Source: Pseudoalteromonas shioyasakiensis (GTDB lineage Bacteria; Pseudomonadota; Gammaproteobacteria; Enterobacterales; Alteromonadaceae). Taken from it: a stretch of 34,163 nt of DNA. Below, one piece after another: positions 1-8,044 of this stretch. The notes beneath the pieces are model-generated. The model was not told the origin of the DNA. It did not search any database and saw only the letters and a program-made list of their open reading frames with translations. The stretch is from contig NZ_JAKEVM010000036.1 of assembly GCF_022398475.1 (NCBI RefSeq), forward strand, positions 1 through 34,163, in the 5' to 3' direction. The position numbers and the translations under genes were made by a program. Every line of letters begins with the position of its first letter. Positions within the stretch are counted from its first letter, which is position 1.

Positions 1-98
1 CCTATACAACTAACTAAAAGCTTAGTAATAATTTTTAATTCAGCAACTTAAATATGATTAATCTGACCTTTGCTTAGAACATTTCCGGCATTTTAGCT

Positions 99-1109
99 TT
101 ATCCAAATAGTTTTCGTCTAACGACTGTGCGATATTCACTAGGTGTTTGTGAAAGCACTTTCTTGAATACCCGTGTTAAGTGACCTTGGTCGTTATAACC
201 AACTTCCAGTGCAACTTCTTGAATAGACAAATTTGAAGACGCTAATAACTCTTTTGCAGTTTGTACCCGCAACTGTTGCCAATACTCCACAGGAGTTTGG
301 CTGGTGGCTTGGCGAAAACGGCGTGTAAAGGTGCGGTAGCTTAAACTAAATTGTGCTGCAATTTCTTGCAGAGTCAGTTCAGATGTTAAATTGTTTTTTA
401 GCCAAAATTGAATTTGTGCGATGAGTTCATCTGGGTGTTTATCGACGGCACCCTCAAGGTAGCGCTGATCTTCATAGGGCTTACGAATTTCATGGGAGAA
501 ATTACGCTCAACATGTTGTGCCGCTTCTCGTCCGTAATATTGACTAATAATATGCACAATAACATCGGCAAGGGCATTTAAACTCGCAACTGTATACATG
601 CGCTCAGATTGTGTGATGAAAAAATCAGGCTTAAGCTGCACTTTAGGGTAGTCACGTTTAAATTGTTCTGCGTAATGCCAGTGGGTGGTAGCCGGGTGGC
701 CATCCAATAAGCCTGCTTCTGCAACTAAACAATTACCTGTGCCTACACCAATGATATGACTGCCTTGTTGCCAAGAATCACCAAGCCAGTTCACCAAACT
801 TTGCTGATTGCTCACCACAGGACGCGGGTTTCGCCAAATCCCAGGCACAATAATCAAGTCACTAGCAGGCGCGGTGACGGTTTCGCAATCGGGCATAATT
901 GAAAGCCCAGTACGATTAGGGATCGCTTTTAGACTACTTGCCACTAAATTGATGTTTAGAGGTTTAAATTCGTTCTGCTGACGATGGCTTTTTGCAAAGG
1001 CCTCACCAGCTCTGAGCATTTCAATAGGCAGGGTCAAACTGGTTATTAATAAATGAGGATAAACCAAAATACTAATTTCAATGGCTTTTACTTGTTGAAG
1101 TTTCGTCAC
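99..1109 (-). CDS. GlxA/FtrA-like transcriptional regulator (DJ-1/PfpI-like domain plus AraC helix-turn-helix)
   Basis: A 336-residue two-domain regulator. Residues ~10-190 form a class I glutamine-amidotransferase-like (DJ-1/PfpI) sensor fold, ending in the family signature AEAGLLDGHPATTHW. Residues ~235-330 form an AraC-type double helix-turn-helix (LTLQEIAAQFSLSYRTFTRRF, then IQEVALEVGYNDQGHLTRVFKK). Such proteins are cytoplasmic DNA-binding regulators, often of amine or amino-acid catabolism; the target here is unknown. At the nucleophile elbow, where related domains often have V-C-T-G, this protein has V-G-T-G (Gly123), so enzymatic activity is unlikely. The start codon is GTG, fixed by an in-frame TAA immediately upstream and a GGAG about 9 bases before it. 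It is divergent from fabY across 127 bases, so it could act on that gene or on itself, but nothing in the sequence proves this. The 98 bases downstream to the window edge hold nothing I can identify. Confidence 0.9.
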   Translation of the reverse strand: MTKLQQVKAIEISILVYPHLLITSLTLPIEMLRAGEAFAKSHRQQNEFKPLNINLVASSLKAIPNRTGLSIMPDCETVTAPASDLIIVPGIWRNPRPVVSNQQSLVNWLGDSWQQGSHIIGVGTGNCLVAEAGLLDGHPATTHWHYAEQFKRDYPKVQLKPDFFITQSERMYTVASLNALADVIVHIISQYYGREAAQHVERNFSHEIRKPYEDQRYLEGAVDKHPDELIAQIQFWLKNNLTSELTLQEIAAQFSLSYRTFTRRFRQATSQTPVEYWQQLRVQTAKELLASSNLSIQEVALEVGYNDQGHLTRVFKKVLSQTPSEYRTVVRRKLFG

Positions 1110-1191
1110 TTAAATTGCTCCGACCAGTTGTTTTTGGCCTATTATGCATGTTATTTGGCTATTTAAGCATAAAGTGTGTTAATTAATCCAT

Positions 1192-1206
1192 TTAAACTTG
1201 GTTTAA
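1192..1206. promoter_or_regulatory. Perfect inverted repeat upstream of fabY (candidate operator)
   Basis: TTAAAC-TTG-GTTTAA is a perfect 6-base inverted repeat with a 3-base spacer, ending 30 bases before the fabY start. A weak sigma-70-like pair (TTGGCT at 1155, TTAATT at 1179, 18-base spacing) would put the transcription start next to it. The AAAC...GTTT core loosely resembles PsrA-type operators of fatty-acid genes, but the spacing is one base shorter, so the assignment is only a suggestion. Confidence 0.35.
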
Positions 1207-1236
1207 TTCTCATAACACGTTTTCTCAAGGTTTTTT

Positions 1237-3135
1237 ATGACAGCATTACCCGTTATTGTTGGTATGGGTGGTATTAATGCCGCTGGCCGCACTTCTTTTC
1301 ATCAAGGTTATCGTCGTATCGTGTTAGACAGCTTGGACGCTAAAGCCCGTCAGGAGACATTTTTAGGTTTAGCGACATTAATGAACTTAGTCACTCTTAC
1401 TGAAGGCGTACTTAAAGATGCCCAAGGCAATACCATTGCCGAATCAGACATCGAAGCTAAGTTCGGTGAACAAATTTTAGCTGGCACACTTATTCGTAAA
1501 ATTGAAAAAAACCACTTCGATGTGGATGCGACTCCATGGCAGCAAAAAATGACGTTAACAGCGTCAGATGAACAGCAGATTGTTTTTGAAACGCGCCGCC
1601 GTGATTTACCAACTCCAGTACCAAGTGCTTGGCAGGTTGAAGAATTAACTGATAAAAAAGTTAAAGTCACAATTAGTGCTGATCTTGCTATTAAACATGA
1701 CAGTACGCGCGATAATCCAATTAAAGCGGCCGGTCAATTACCATCAGGTTTTGAACCTTCGGCTATGTATAACAGCCGTTATCAACCAAGGGGTCTGCAA
1801 GCGACTATCTTTGCCGCAACCGATGCGATTCGTTCGACAGGTCTGGCGTGGCAGCAGGTGATGAATAGTGTTGAGCCTGATCAAATTGGCACTTACTCAG
1901 CTTCTGTGGCGGGTCAAGTTGATGATGAAGGATTTGGTGGATTAATACGCGCGCGTCAGCAGGGCGATCGTGTGAGTACAAAACAGCTTGCACTTGGCTT
2001 AAACACTATGTCTACTGACTTTATCAATGCTTATGTAACAGGCAATGTGGGTACAACCTTTACTACATCAGGTGCATGTGCAACTTTTTTATATAACTTA
2101 CGTGCTGCAGTAAACGATATTCAAGCGGGTCGTACGCGTGTCGCTATTGTGGCGTCTGTTGAGTGTGCTATTACACCTGAAATTGTTGAAGGTTTTGGCA
2201 ATATGAGCGCACTTGCAAATGAAGAAGGTCTAAAGCGCCTTGATAATACAGATGTGGTTGATCATCGCCGTACAAGTCGTCCATTTGGTGAAAACTGTGG
2301 TTTTACAATTGGTGAAGGCGCACAAGTTGCTATTTTAATGGATGATGCATTGGCATTAGAGTTAGGCGCTGATGTGTTAGGCAGCGTTGCAGATGTGTTC
2401 GTCAATGCCGATGGTATTAAAAAATCAATTACAGCCCCGGGCCCAGGTAACTACATCACGATGGCAAAATCTGTTGCACTAGCAAACAGTATTGTTGGCC
2501 AAGAAGCGGTACAAAAGCGTAGCTTTATTTTGGCACATGGCTCAAGTACACCGCAAAACCGCGTAACAGAATCACTAATCTATCATAAAGTGGCAGAAAC
2601 ATTTGCAATTGATAATTGGAAGGTTGCTGCGCCTAAAGCATATGTTGGCCATACCATTGCTCCAGCCAGTGGTGATCAATTAGCTATGGCATTAGGTGTG
2701 TTTAGTCACAACATTATGCCGGGTATTACGACAATCGATAAAGTGGCAGATGATGTGTATAGCGAGCATTTAGACATTCGTACTGAACACTATCAGTGTG
2801 ATGCAATGGATATTGCCTTCATTAACTCAAAAGGCTTTGGTGGTAATAACGCAACTGCGACTGTGTTATCACCGGCAATTACATTAAAGATGCTAGCAAA
2901 GCGTCATGGTGATGAGGTTATGGCGCAATATCAAGACCGTCATACTCAGGTAGCCAAAGCGCAAGCTGACTATCAACAACACGCTGATTTAGGTCATTAT
3001 GAGCTAATTTATCGTTTTGGTGATGGCTTAATTGATGAAAATGGCATTGAAATTAGTGAAGATTCAATGACAATCCCAGGTTTTGATAAAAAAGTTTTAT
3101 TATCAAAACCAAACCCTTACCAGGATATGTTTTAA
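1237..3135 (+). CDS. fabY: FabY-type beta-ketoacyl-ACP synthase
   Basis: A 632-residue thiolase-fold condensing enzyme. The Cys-His-His triad is visible: Cys281 in TTSGACATF, His434 in LAHGSSTP and His472 in YVGHTIAPASG, plus a glycine-rich C-terminal GFGGNNATA. It is far longer than FabB/FabF/FabH and matches the FabY class (about 630 residues, described in Pseudomonas aeruginosa), which joins acetyl-CoA to malonyl-ACP to start fatty-acid synthesis in the cytoplasm. The N-terminal ~190 residues before the core are the FabY-specific extension. The start is ATG with AAGG about 8 bases upstream. It is a single-gene transcription unit closed by a strong terminator at 3169-3193. A polyunsaturated-fatty-acid or polyketide synthase is unlikely because no acyltransferase or ACP domain or neighbour is present. 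Confidence 0.9.
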   Translation: MTALPVIVGMGGINAAGRTSFHQGYRRIVLDSLDAKARQETFLGLATLMNLVTLTEGVLKDAQGNTIAESDIEAKFGEQILAGTLIRKIEKNHFDVDATPWQQKMTLTASDEQQIVFETRRRDLPTPVPSAWQVEELTDKKVKVTISADLAIKHDSTRDNPIKAAGQLPSGFEPSAMYNSRYQPRGLQATIFAATDAIRSTGLAWQQVMNSVEPDQIGTYSASVAGQVDDEGFGGLIRARQQGDRVSTKQLALGLNTMSTDFINAYVTGNVGTTFTTSGACATFLYNLRAAVNDIQAGRTRVAIVASVECAITPEIVEGFGNMSALANEEGLKRLDNTDVVDHRRTSRPFGENCGFTIGEGAQVAILMDDALALELGADVLGSVADVFVNADGIKKSITAPGPGNYITMAKSVALANSIVGQEAVQKRSFILAHGSSTPQNRVTESLIYHKVAETFAIDNWKVAAPKAYVGHTIAPASGDQLAMALGVFSHNIMPGITTIDKVADDVYSEHLDIRTEHYQCDAMDIAFINSKGFGGNNATATVLSPAITLKMLAKRHGDEVMAQYQDRHTQVAKAQADYQQHADLGHYELIYRFGDGLIDENGIEISEDSMTIPGFDKKVLLSKPNPYQDMF

Positions 3136-3168
3136 GATCAAGGCATGTTTAAGCACATTCTTGACAGC

Positions 3169-3193
3169 AAGGCGCTTTTAAAGCGCCTTTTTT
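3169..3193 (+). terminator. Rho-independent terminator of fabY
   Basis: A G+C-rich stem (AAGGCGCTTT pairing with AAAGCGCCTT, closing on a tiny loop) is followed by a run of T. It lies 33 bases after the fabY stop. Confidence 0.9.
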
Positions 3194-3236
3194 AGTGCTA
3201 TAAATGTTCCTATCAAAGGGAATTGGAGCCATTATC

Positions 3237-4313
3237 ATGATTAAATTCACAAAACTCGCAGCACTTTGTTCACTTATCGCATTACCAACACAGGCTTTAG
3301 CACGAGATGTCAATGACTTAGGTGTTGATGTTCAAGCTGCTACCTCTGCTTATATTGTTAAAAATTCAAACAAACGTTACCCAGGTAGTTATAACGGCTC
3401 TCGTTTAGAAGGCTGGGCATTAATGTCTTATGTGGTTGATACACAAGGTAAGGCAAAAGACATTGAAGTGATCATGGCATCTGATACTCGGGGTAGTGAA
3501 GAAAATGCAGAGAAATACTTAACCAACTTAGAGTTTGCACCTGCCACAAAAGAAGGCAAAACCGTAGAAGGGGGTTACCTGTTTTCATTTGAAGTAGGTA
3601 AGTATTTTAATGGTTACTCAAATGATAAAGCGAGCCGTGGTTTTATTAATGAATACGATGAAATCAACAAAATGCTGCAAGCTAAAGAGTTTAAAAAAGC
3701 TGAGCAAGCATTGGCTGAGTTATATAAAGACCATACTAAAAACACCTCTGAACAGGCATTATTTGCATGGTTGAAAAGCCAATTTTATTATCATCAACAA
3801 CAATGGTTTGGCTTTGATGAGCAGTTGTCTGTAGCCTATTTACTGCGAGCTAAGTTACCAACAGATATACAATATTTAGTCGCTAAAAGTGCTCTACAAT
3901 GGTACAGCTTCAAGGGCGATTTTAATCTTGCATACAATGCTATTTATGCGTTAGATAATATCGAGGGGAAACAGTTTTCAGAAGAAAACAAACTTGCCAC
4001 TATCAAGCAAATTGATGACTTATTGGCGCGAACACCGCAGATTAATTCACAAATCAATGTTTCAAAAGATAAGCTGTCATATTTATCTTTATCTCGCGGT
4101 TCTATCAAAATAGAAGGCGCGAGTGATGTTTCTAAATTACAGATCCGCTGTGCAGATCAAGTCATTGATCTTGAAGCAAGTGAATCGGTTAATTATGTCA
4201 TTGATGAGCAGAGCAGACGTTGCGGTTTATTAGTTAAATCTGCAAACCCTGCTGAGATTAAAGTTAAACAAACTGGCTATGCCATAGTTAACTCAAAATA
4301 TGACGCGAGCTAA
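3237..4313 (+). CDS. Secreted protein with a TonB C-terminal-like domain
   Basis: 358 residues from the ATG at 3237. This start is preferred to an in-frame ATG at 3204 because GGAG sits 8 bases before it and it gives a clean signal peptide (MIKFTKLAALCSLIALP..., cleavage after TQALA). Residues ~35-125 resemble the TonB C-terminal fold (RYP...EGWALMSYVVDTQGKAKDI...LEFAPATKEGKTVEGGYLFSFEV). A helical region of about 130 residues follows, perhaps TPR-like (AKEFKKAEQALAELYKDH), then a beta-rich C-terminal part with two Cys (residues ~315-340). Unlike true TonB it has no transmembrane anchor or proline-rich linker, so it is probably a periplasmic protein using the fold for protein contacts rather than an energy transducer. 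Its stop lies 4 bases from the stop of the convergent mgtC-like gene. Function unknown. Confidence 0.8.
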   Translation: MIKFTKLAALCSLIALPTQALARDVNDLGVDVQAATSAYIVKNSNKRYPGSYNGSRLEGWALMSYVVDTQGKAKDIEVIMASDTRGSEENAEKYLTNLEFAPATKEGKTVEGGYLFSFEVGKYFNGYSNDKASRGFINEYDEINKMLQAKEFKKAEQALAELYKDHTKNTSEQALFAWLKSQFYYHQQQWFGFDEQLSVAYLLRAKLPTDIQYLVAKSALQWYSFKGDFNLAYNAIYALDNIEGKQFSEENKLATIKQIDDLLARTPQINSQINVSKDKLSYLSLSRGSIKIEGASDVSKLQIRCADQVIDLEASESVNYVIDEQSRRCGLLVKSANPAEIKVKQTGYAIVNSKYDAS

Positions 4314-4317
4314 TTGT

Positions 4318-4734
4318 TTACTTTAAGCGCTTAACATATCTTAGCGTTACGAAATTAATCAACGCCATTAAAAAGGCGATTTCGTAACGACTAAATGCCA
4401 CAGCAATGCCAATAAGTCCCATGTTCCAAATACTGGCTGCTGTGGCTGTTCCATAGGTAGAGTTTTTGTTCTTCAAAATGGCACCACCGCCAATAAAGCC
4501 AATACCCGTGATAATCCCTTCGAGTACTTTTGATTCTGCCTCTGAACTTGTTAAAACAGACATGCCCACTAATGCATAACCACATGATGCAACAGCGACT
4601 AATGGAAATGTTCGTAGACCTGCACCATTACTGGTTTTTTCTCGATCAAAAGCCATTGGAAGGGCAAGTAAATAGGCAATACCTAGATGAATTAAATTAT
4701 CGAGAATTTCATACCAATCAATATTAAAGTCCAT
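4318..4734 (-). CDS. MgtC/SapB family inner-membrane protein
   Basis: 138 residues from the ATG at 4734, chosen because AAGGAG lies 6 bases upstream; a longer in-frame start at 4779 would lack this. About four hydrophobic segments are seen. The MgtC/SapB signatures are present: DREKTSNGAGLRTFPLV (family form ERxxxxxxAGLRT) and GIGFIGGGAILKNKNSTYGTATAASIWNMGLIGIAVA. The length matches the short form with only the N-terminal membrane domain, lacking the ACT-like C-terminal domain of true MgtC. Family members are linked to Mg2+ limitation, acid stress and F-type ATPase inhibition; the role of short forms is not settled. No Mg2+-sensing leader is recognisable upstream. It diverges from the BCCT transporter gene. 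Confidence 0.88.
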   Translation of the reverse strand: MDFNIDWYEILDNLIHLGIAYLLALPMAFDREKTSNGAGLRTFPLVAVASCGYALVGMSVLTSSEAESKVLEGIITGIGFIGGGAILKNKNSTYGTATAASIWNMGLIGIAVAFSRYEIAFLMALINFVTLRYVKRLK

Positions 4735-4848
4735 GCTTTGCTCCTTGCTATTAAGATTATGATAGCTTTGCAATTTCAATACCCGATCAACAAATTAAAT
4801 AAAATGAGGAAACTAGGGACATGTAGCCGGGTTTTTAAAAGCATGCCT

Positions 4849-4857
4849 TGCTATAAT
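4849..4857 (+). promoter_or_regulatory. Extended -10 promoter for the BCCT transporter gene
   Basis: TGCTATAAT is a perfect extended -10 element (TGnTATAAT), about 105 bases before the transporter start. No good -35 hexamer lies at the expected distance, as is usual for extended -10 promoters. The predicted leader contains a small hairpin (CAGCC-TTTT-GGCTG, 4891-4904). Confidence 0.6.
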
Positions 4858-4961
4858 TTGCGATTTTTACGCACTGCTATGTCATTTTTTCAGCCTTTTG
4901 GCTGTTTGAATTTTAGCCATGCTAACAGTATGCTAAACACGCTGACTAAATAGGCTTCACA

Positions 4962-6455
4962 TTGAAACATTCCATCTCCTCTCTTGAAAAAACTGCGCTT
5001 GCACTGTGTATGTTTGGTGCACTGATTGCTGTTATTTTGCCTGATGTTATCACCGAGCAAGTTCAGCCGTTTGTACAAATGCTGTTAAAATGGACTGGTA
5101 GTAGCTTTTTCTTATTGGTGAATTTTTTATTGTTTGCCATCATTATTTTAGCAATTAGCCCACTCGGTAGCCGTAAAGTAGGTGGTGAGCAGGCTGTTGT
5201 TGAGTATTCAAACTTTGGCTGGTTTGCCATGTTGTTTGCAGCAGGAATGGGCTCTGGCTTGGTTTTTTGGGGCGTAGCAGAGCCTGCGTTACATTCACTC
5301 GACCCACCACTTAAACAAAGCTTATATCCAGATAGACTAGCCAGTAGCCTCGCTTTAACCCTAGTGAATTGGGGCGCTCATGCTTGGGCACTTTATGCTG
5401 TATTTGCGCTAGTGCTTGGCGGATTAACGCAATACAGTGGGAGGTCAGGAGATATTTGTGCCCCTGTTTTAACGGCGCTTGGTAATCGCATTGATAAGTC
5501 TGCAAAATTTACTGTGTCGTTTATTGTAAGGTTAATTGCGGTAATCGCTATTTTTTTTGGTGTCGTCGGCACCATAGCTAATTCCACTTTACTGATCAGT
5601 AAAGGCGTTGAAATAGAGTTGGGGGTTACTTCAACTTTATTAGTGGGTTCATTAATCGTTTGTTTGTTAGCAGTTATTTATTCGCTGTCGGTTAAATTTG
5701 GATTACGACGCGGGGTACAGTCACTAAGTATATTTAACGTATTTCTAGCATTTAGTCTGCTTTTTTGGTTGCTACTAGTTGTGCCAATTGAGCCTATTAT
5801 AAAGATTGCTTTAGATGGAACAGGCTACTATTTACAGTTGCTTGCAACTGGCACTTGGCAATTCGATAGCCAATTAAAAGCGCCGGACTGGGCCACTCAT
5901 TGGACATATAACTATTATTTTTGGTGGTTAGCGTGGGGGCCATTTGTTGGTGTGTTCCTAGCCAAAATTAGCCAGGGGCGTAAAGTTTGGCAATTTATTT
6001 TGGCGGTTGTGTGTATTCCAACTTTAGTGACTATTATTTGGTTTGCGACCTTTTCGGGGGCAGCAATTGAATGGGATAGACTTAACCAAGCGGGCATTTT
6101 AGTTGCTATAAAACAAGATTACAGCCAAGGCTTATTTGTATTTTTTAATCAACTAGACTGGCAAGGAACCGTGTTTATTTGGTTAAGCTTATTACTACTG
6201 TTGATATTTGTTGCTACATCCGCAGACTCTGCAATATTAGTCATAAGAGAGCTGGTTGGCTCTGAGCAAAATAACCGTGTTACACTCTACGCATGGTGTT
6301 TAGCATTATTCATATGTAGCTTTGCATTGTTACTGCTACAAGATGAGCCATTAAATCGTAGCGTTGCAATTTTAGGCGCTTTACCTTTCTTGTTAATATT
6401 CCTATTACAGTTAGTTGGGTTTTTAAAAGAGTTTATTCGTGATATTTGTGATTAA
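4962..6455 (+). CDS. BCCT family (betaine/carnitine/choline) transporter
   Basis: 497 residues, a polytopic inner-membrane protein with about 12 hydrophobic segments. BCCT hallmarks are clear: the glycine-rich FGWFAMLFAAGMGSGLVFWG followed by VAEPA, the substrate-cage signature WTYNYYFWWLAWGPFVGVFLAKISQGR, and ATSADSAI near the C-terminus. Relatives import glycine betaine, choline, carnitine or DMSP, usually with Na+; the exact substrate cannot be read here. The regulatory N- and C-terminal tails are short, unlike the osmosensing BetP. The start codon is TTG, with a weak TAGG 7 bases upstream; an in-frame stop at 4947 leaves no longer ATG, GTG or TTG start, and the next ATG would cut into the first membrane helix. 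It stands alone behind an extended -10 promoter. Confidence 0.9.
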   Translation: MKHSISSLEKTALALCMFGALIAVILPDVITEQVQPFVQMLLKWTGSSFFLLVNFLLFAIIILAISPLGSRKVGGEQAVVEYSNFGWFAMLFAAGMGSGLVFWGVAEPALHSLDPPLKQSLYPDRLASSLALTLVNWGAHAWALYAVFALVLGGLTQYSGRSGDICAPVLTALGNRIDKSAKFTVSFIVRLIAVIAIFFGVVGTIANSTLLISKGVEIELGVTSTLLVGSLIVCLLAVIYSLSVKFGLRRGVQSLSIFNVFLAFSLLFWLLLVVPIEPIIKIALDGTGYYLQLLATGTWQFDSQLKAPDWATHWTYNYYFWWLAWGPFVGVFLAKISQGRKVWQFILAVVCIPTLVTIIWFATFSGAAIEWDRLNQAGILVAIKQDYSQGLFVFFNQLDWQGTVFIWLSLLLLLIFVATSADSAILVIRELVGSEQNNRVTLYAWCLALFICSFALLLLQDEPLNRSVAILGALPFLLIFLLQLVGFLKEFIRDICD

Positions 6456-6465
6456 TCTACAGTTT

Positions 6466-6495
6466 TTTACAGTTAAATTACCTGTTTGTTATTAT
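6466..6495 (+). promoter_or_regulatory. Sigma-70 promoter for the lipoprotein pair
   Basis: TTTACA (5 of 6 to consensus) and TATTAT (5 of 6) are 18 bases apart. They lie just after the transporter stop, with a predicted start near 6502 and about 30 bases of leader before the lipoprotein start. Confidence 0.55.
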
Positions 6496-6530
6496 GCTTA
6501 GAAAATGAGCTTAAGTGTATTGGAGGATCG

Positions 6531-6875
6531 ATGCTTAAATCTTTGTACGTAATACTATCAGTAAGTTTACTCAGTGGCTGTACTGCAGTTGGCTTAGTTG
6601 CAGATGGAATTGGCGGGCGCACGAGTCAAGCACAGCCGGCAAGTGCTTATGCAGATAAAAAAGATAATGACCGAGTTAACTATGGCATGACCATGACGAT
6701 GCTAGGTTATGAAATCGACAAAGCGATTATTGAAGGCCTAGAGAGCGATAGTAAAGACAAAGACGTTGAGCTTAAATGTCGTCAAATTAGTCGCGCAGTA
6801 AAAGAATGTGTTGAGGTTAAAGCTGAGCCAAAAAAAAGACCTACATTAATGGATAGTTTTAATAATGAAGATTAG
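6531..6875 (+). CDS. Small predicted lipoprotein, first of a paralogous pair
   Basis: 114 residues from the ATG at 6531, which has TGGAGG just upstream; an upstream in-frame start at 6486 lacks this. A signal peptide ends in the lipobox LLSGC, so the mature protein starts at a lipid-modified Cys, followed by TAVGLVADGIGG. The mature part is short and polar and ends with a conserved block: LGYEIDKAIIEGL, then LKCRQISRAVKECVEVK, with two Cys about 11 residues apart that could form a disulfide. The same blocks recur in the next gene, which overlaps this one by 11 bases, so the two are co-transcribed duplicates. Ser at +2 is absent (Thr instead), and Asp at +2 is also absent, which favours outer-membrane sorting by Lol. 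I do not recognise the family. Confidence 0.75.
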   Translation: MLKSLYVILSVSLLSGCTAVGLVADGIGGRTSQAQPASAYADKKDNDRVNYGMTMTMLGYEIDKAIIEGLESDSKDKDVELKCRQISRAVKECVEVKAEPKKRPTLMDSFNNED

Positions 6876-7173
6876 CTTTTCAAAACTTGTTATTTGCTTA
6901 GTAAGCTACCAATTAGTGGGGTGTACAGTGGCGGGGTCAATAGTAGATGGCTATGCAAAAAACTCACAACCAACAAATCTTGCAACTACAAATGCAAATC
7001 AAACTAACAGTACTGTAACCGATGCTGAGGGCTTTTCATTCGCAAAGTTAGGCTTTGAAATTGATAGCGCTGTTATTGGTTTACTCAAACCAAAAGAAGA
7101 ACAACCGCAATTAGTTTGCAGGCAAATTACACGCAGTATTAAAGAGTGTGAGGAAGTTAAGCCCTCACACTAA
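6865..7173 (+). CDS. Small predicted lipoprotein, second of a paralogous pair
   Basis: 102 residues, starting inside the end of the preceding gene in another frame (11-base overlap). Signal peptide with lipobox QLVGC, then TVAGSIVDGYAKN, clearly parallel to TAVGLVADGIGG in the first copy. The middle is Asn/Thr-rich and differs between copies. The C-terminal blocks FAKLGFEIDSAVIGLL and LVCRQITRSIKECEEVK match the first copy almost position for position, including both Cys. The pattern (lipid anchor, variable linker, conserved two-Cys tail) suggests two related subunits or partners in the envelope. Function unknown. The coding end overlaps a hairpin that probably serves the convergent frmA-fghA unit. 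Confidence 0.75.
   Translation: MKISFSKLVICLVSYQLVGCTVAGSIVDGYAKNSQPTNLATTNANQTNSTVTDAEGFSFAKLGFEIDSAVIGLLKPKEEQPQLVCRQITRSIKECEEVKPSH
7145..7171 (-). terminator. Hairpin, probable terminator of the frmA-fghA unit
   Basis: A perfect 9-base stem (AGTGTGAGG with CCTCACACT) and a 9-base loop lie 17 bases past the fghA stop. The minus-strand RNA continues with CUUUAAU, a weak U tract, so efficiency is uncertain. The stem sits inside the last codons of the convergent lipoprotein gene. Confidence 0.4.
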
Positions 7174-7187
7174 AAATTAAGTATTAA

Positions 7188-8024
7188 TCACAGATACTTT
7201 TGATGAAACATCAGGTGTTCGTCAATAAAGCTGCTGATAAAGAAGTAACTATGATCATAACCCGCGTGCATGTTGATCTCAGCTGGGTAATCTTTTTCGT
7301 TTACGACAGCAAATAAGTTCTCAGTTTTGAGTTGCTCAGTTAAGAAGTTATCGGCCTCACCTTGATCAATACGCATCGGTAAATAATCATCAGCGACGGC
7401 ATTTTTCATTAATTCACAGCTGTCGTATTCAAGCCAACTTGCTTTATCACTACCTAGGTAATTACTGAACGCTTTTTCACCCCAAGGGCAATTAATCGGG
7501 TTCACAATCGGGCTAAAAGCACTGGCGCTGACGTATTGTTTAGGGTTTTTAAGTGCAATCATCAATGCGCCGTGACCACCCATAGAATGACCAGCAATGG
7601 CTTTTTTGGTCGTCACAGGGAAGTGCGCTTCGATAAGTGCAGGTAACTCAGAAACCACATAGTCGTACATGTTGTAGTGCACATTGTAAGGCGCTTGAGT
7701 CGCATTGACATAAAAACCAGCACCTTGACCAAAATCGTAATTTTCATCGTCAGGCACAGTTTCACCGCGCGGGCTAGTATCTGGTGCGACAATCGCAATA
7801 CCTAGTTCAGCCGCTTTTTTAAATGCTCCGGCTTTTTGCATAAAGTTTTCATCTGTACAGGTTAAACCTGACAACCAATACATCACTGGTACTTTATTCG
7901 TTTCGCTGGCACCTGGCGGTAAAAAAATCGCAAAGCGCATAGCACAATGTGTGCTGCTAGCTTGGTGGGTATATTGTTTATGCCAGCCACCGCTGACTTT
8001 TGTTGAGCTTATGTTTTCTAGCAT
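7188..8024 (-). CDS. fghA: S-formylglutathione hydrolase
   Basis: 278 residues, alpha/beta-hydrolase of the esterase D family. It hydrolyses S-formylglutathione to formate and glutathione, the second step of glutathione-dependent formaldehyde detoxification in the cytoplasm. Seen: the oxyanion-hole segment YWLSGLTCTDENFMQKAGA, nucleophile Ser147 in GHSMGGHGAL and the catalytic His in AGYDHSYFF; the length is usual for the family. The ATG at 8024 is preferred to a TTG at 8030 because AGGA lies 7 bases before the ATG. It follows frmA in the same direction with 55 bases between them, including a stem-loop at 8045-8068. The equivalent gene in Escherichia coli is frmB. Confidence 0.95.
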   Translation of the reverse strand: MLENISSTKVSGGWHKQYTHQASSTHCAMRFAIFLPPGASETNKVPVMYWLSGLTCTDENFMQKAGAFKKAAELGIAIVAPDTSPRGETVPDDENYDFGQGAGFYVNATQAPYNVHYNMYDYVVSELPALIEAHFPVTTKKAIAGHSMGGHGALMIALKNPKQYVSASAFSPIVNPINCPWGEKAFSNYLGSDKASWLEYDSCELMKNAVADDYLPMRIDQGEADNFLTEQLKTENLFAVVNEKDYPAEINMHAGYDHSYFFISSFIDEHLMFHQKYL

Positions 8025-8044
8025 AACCAAATCCTTGAAACAAA

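Noticed and set aside
1350-1670. A 106-codon open frame antisense to fabY
   Set aside because: It lies wholly inside the conserved fabY frame, has low-complexity composition and no ribosome site; a shadow frame.
4323-4334. Palindrome TTAAGCGCTTAA at the end of the mgtC-like gene
   Set aside because: Lies in the coding end and has no T tract; not convincing as a terminator or operator.
4738-4953. A 71-codon open frame upstream of the BCCT transporter
   Set aside because: It spans the divergent promoter region, including the extended -10 element, and has no ribosome site; probably chance.
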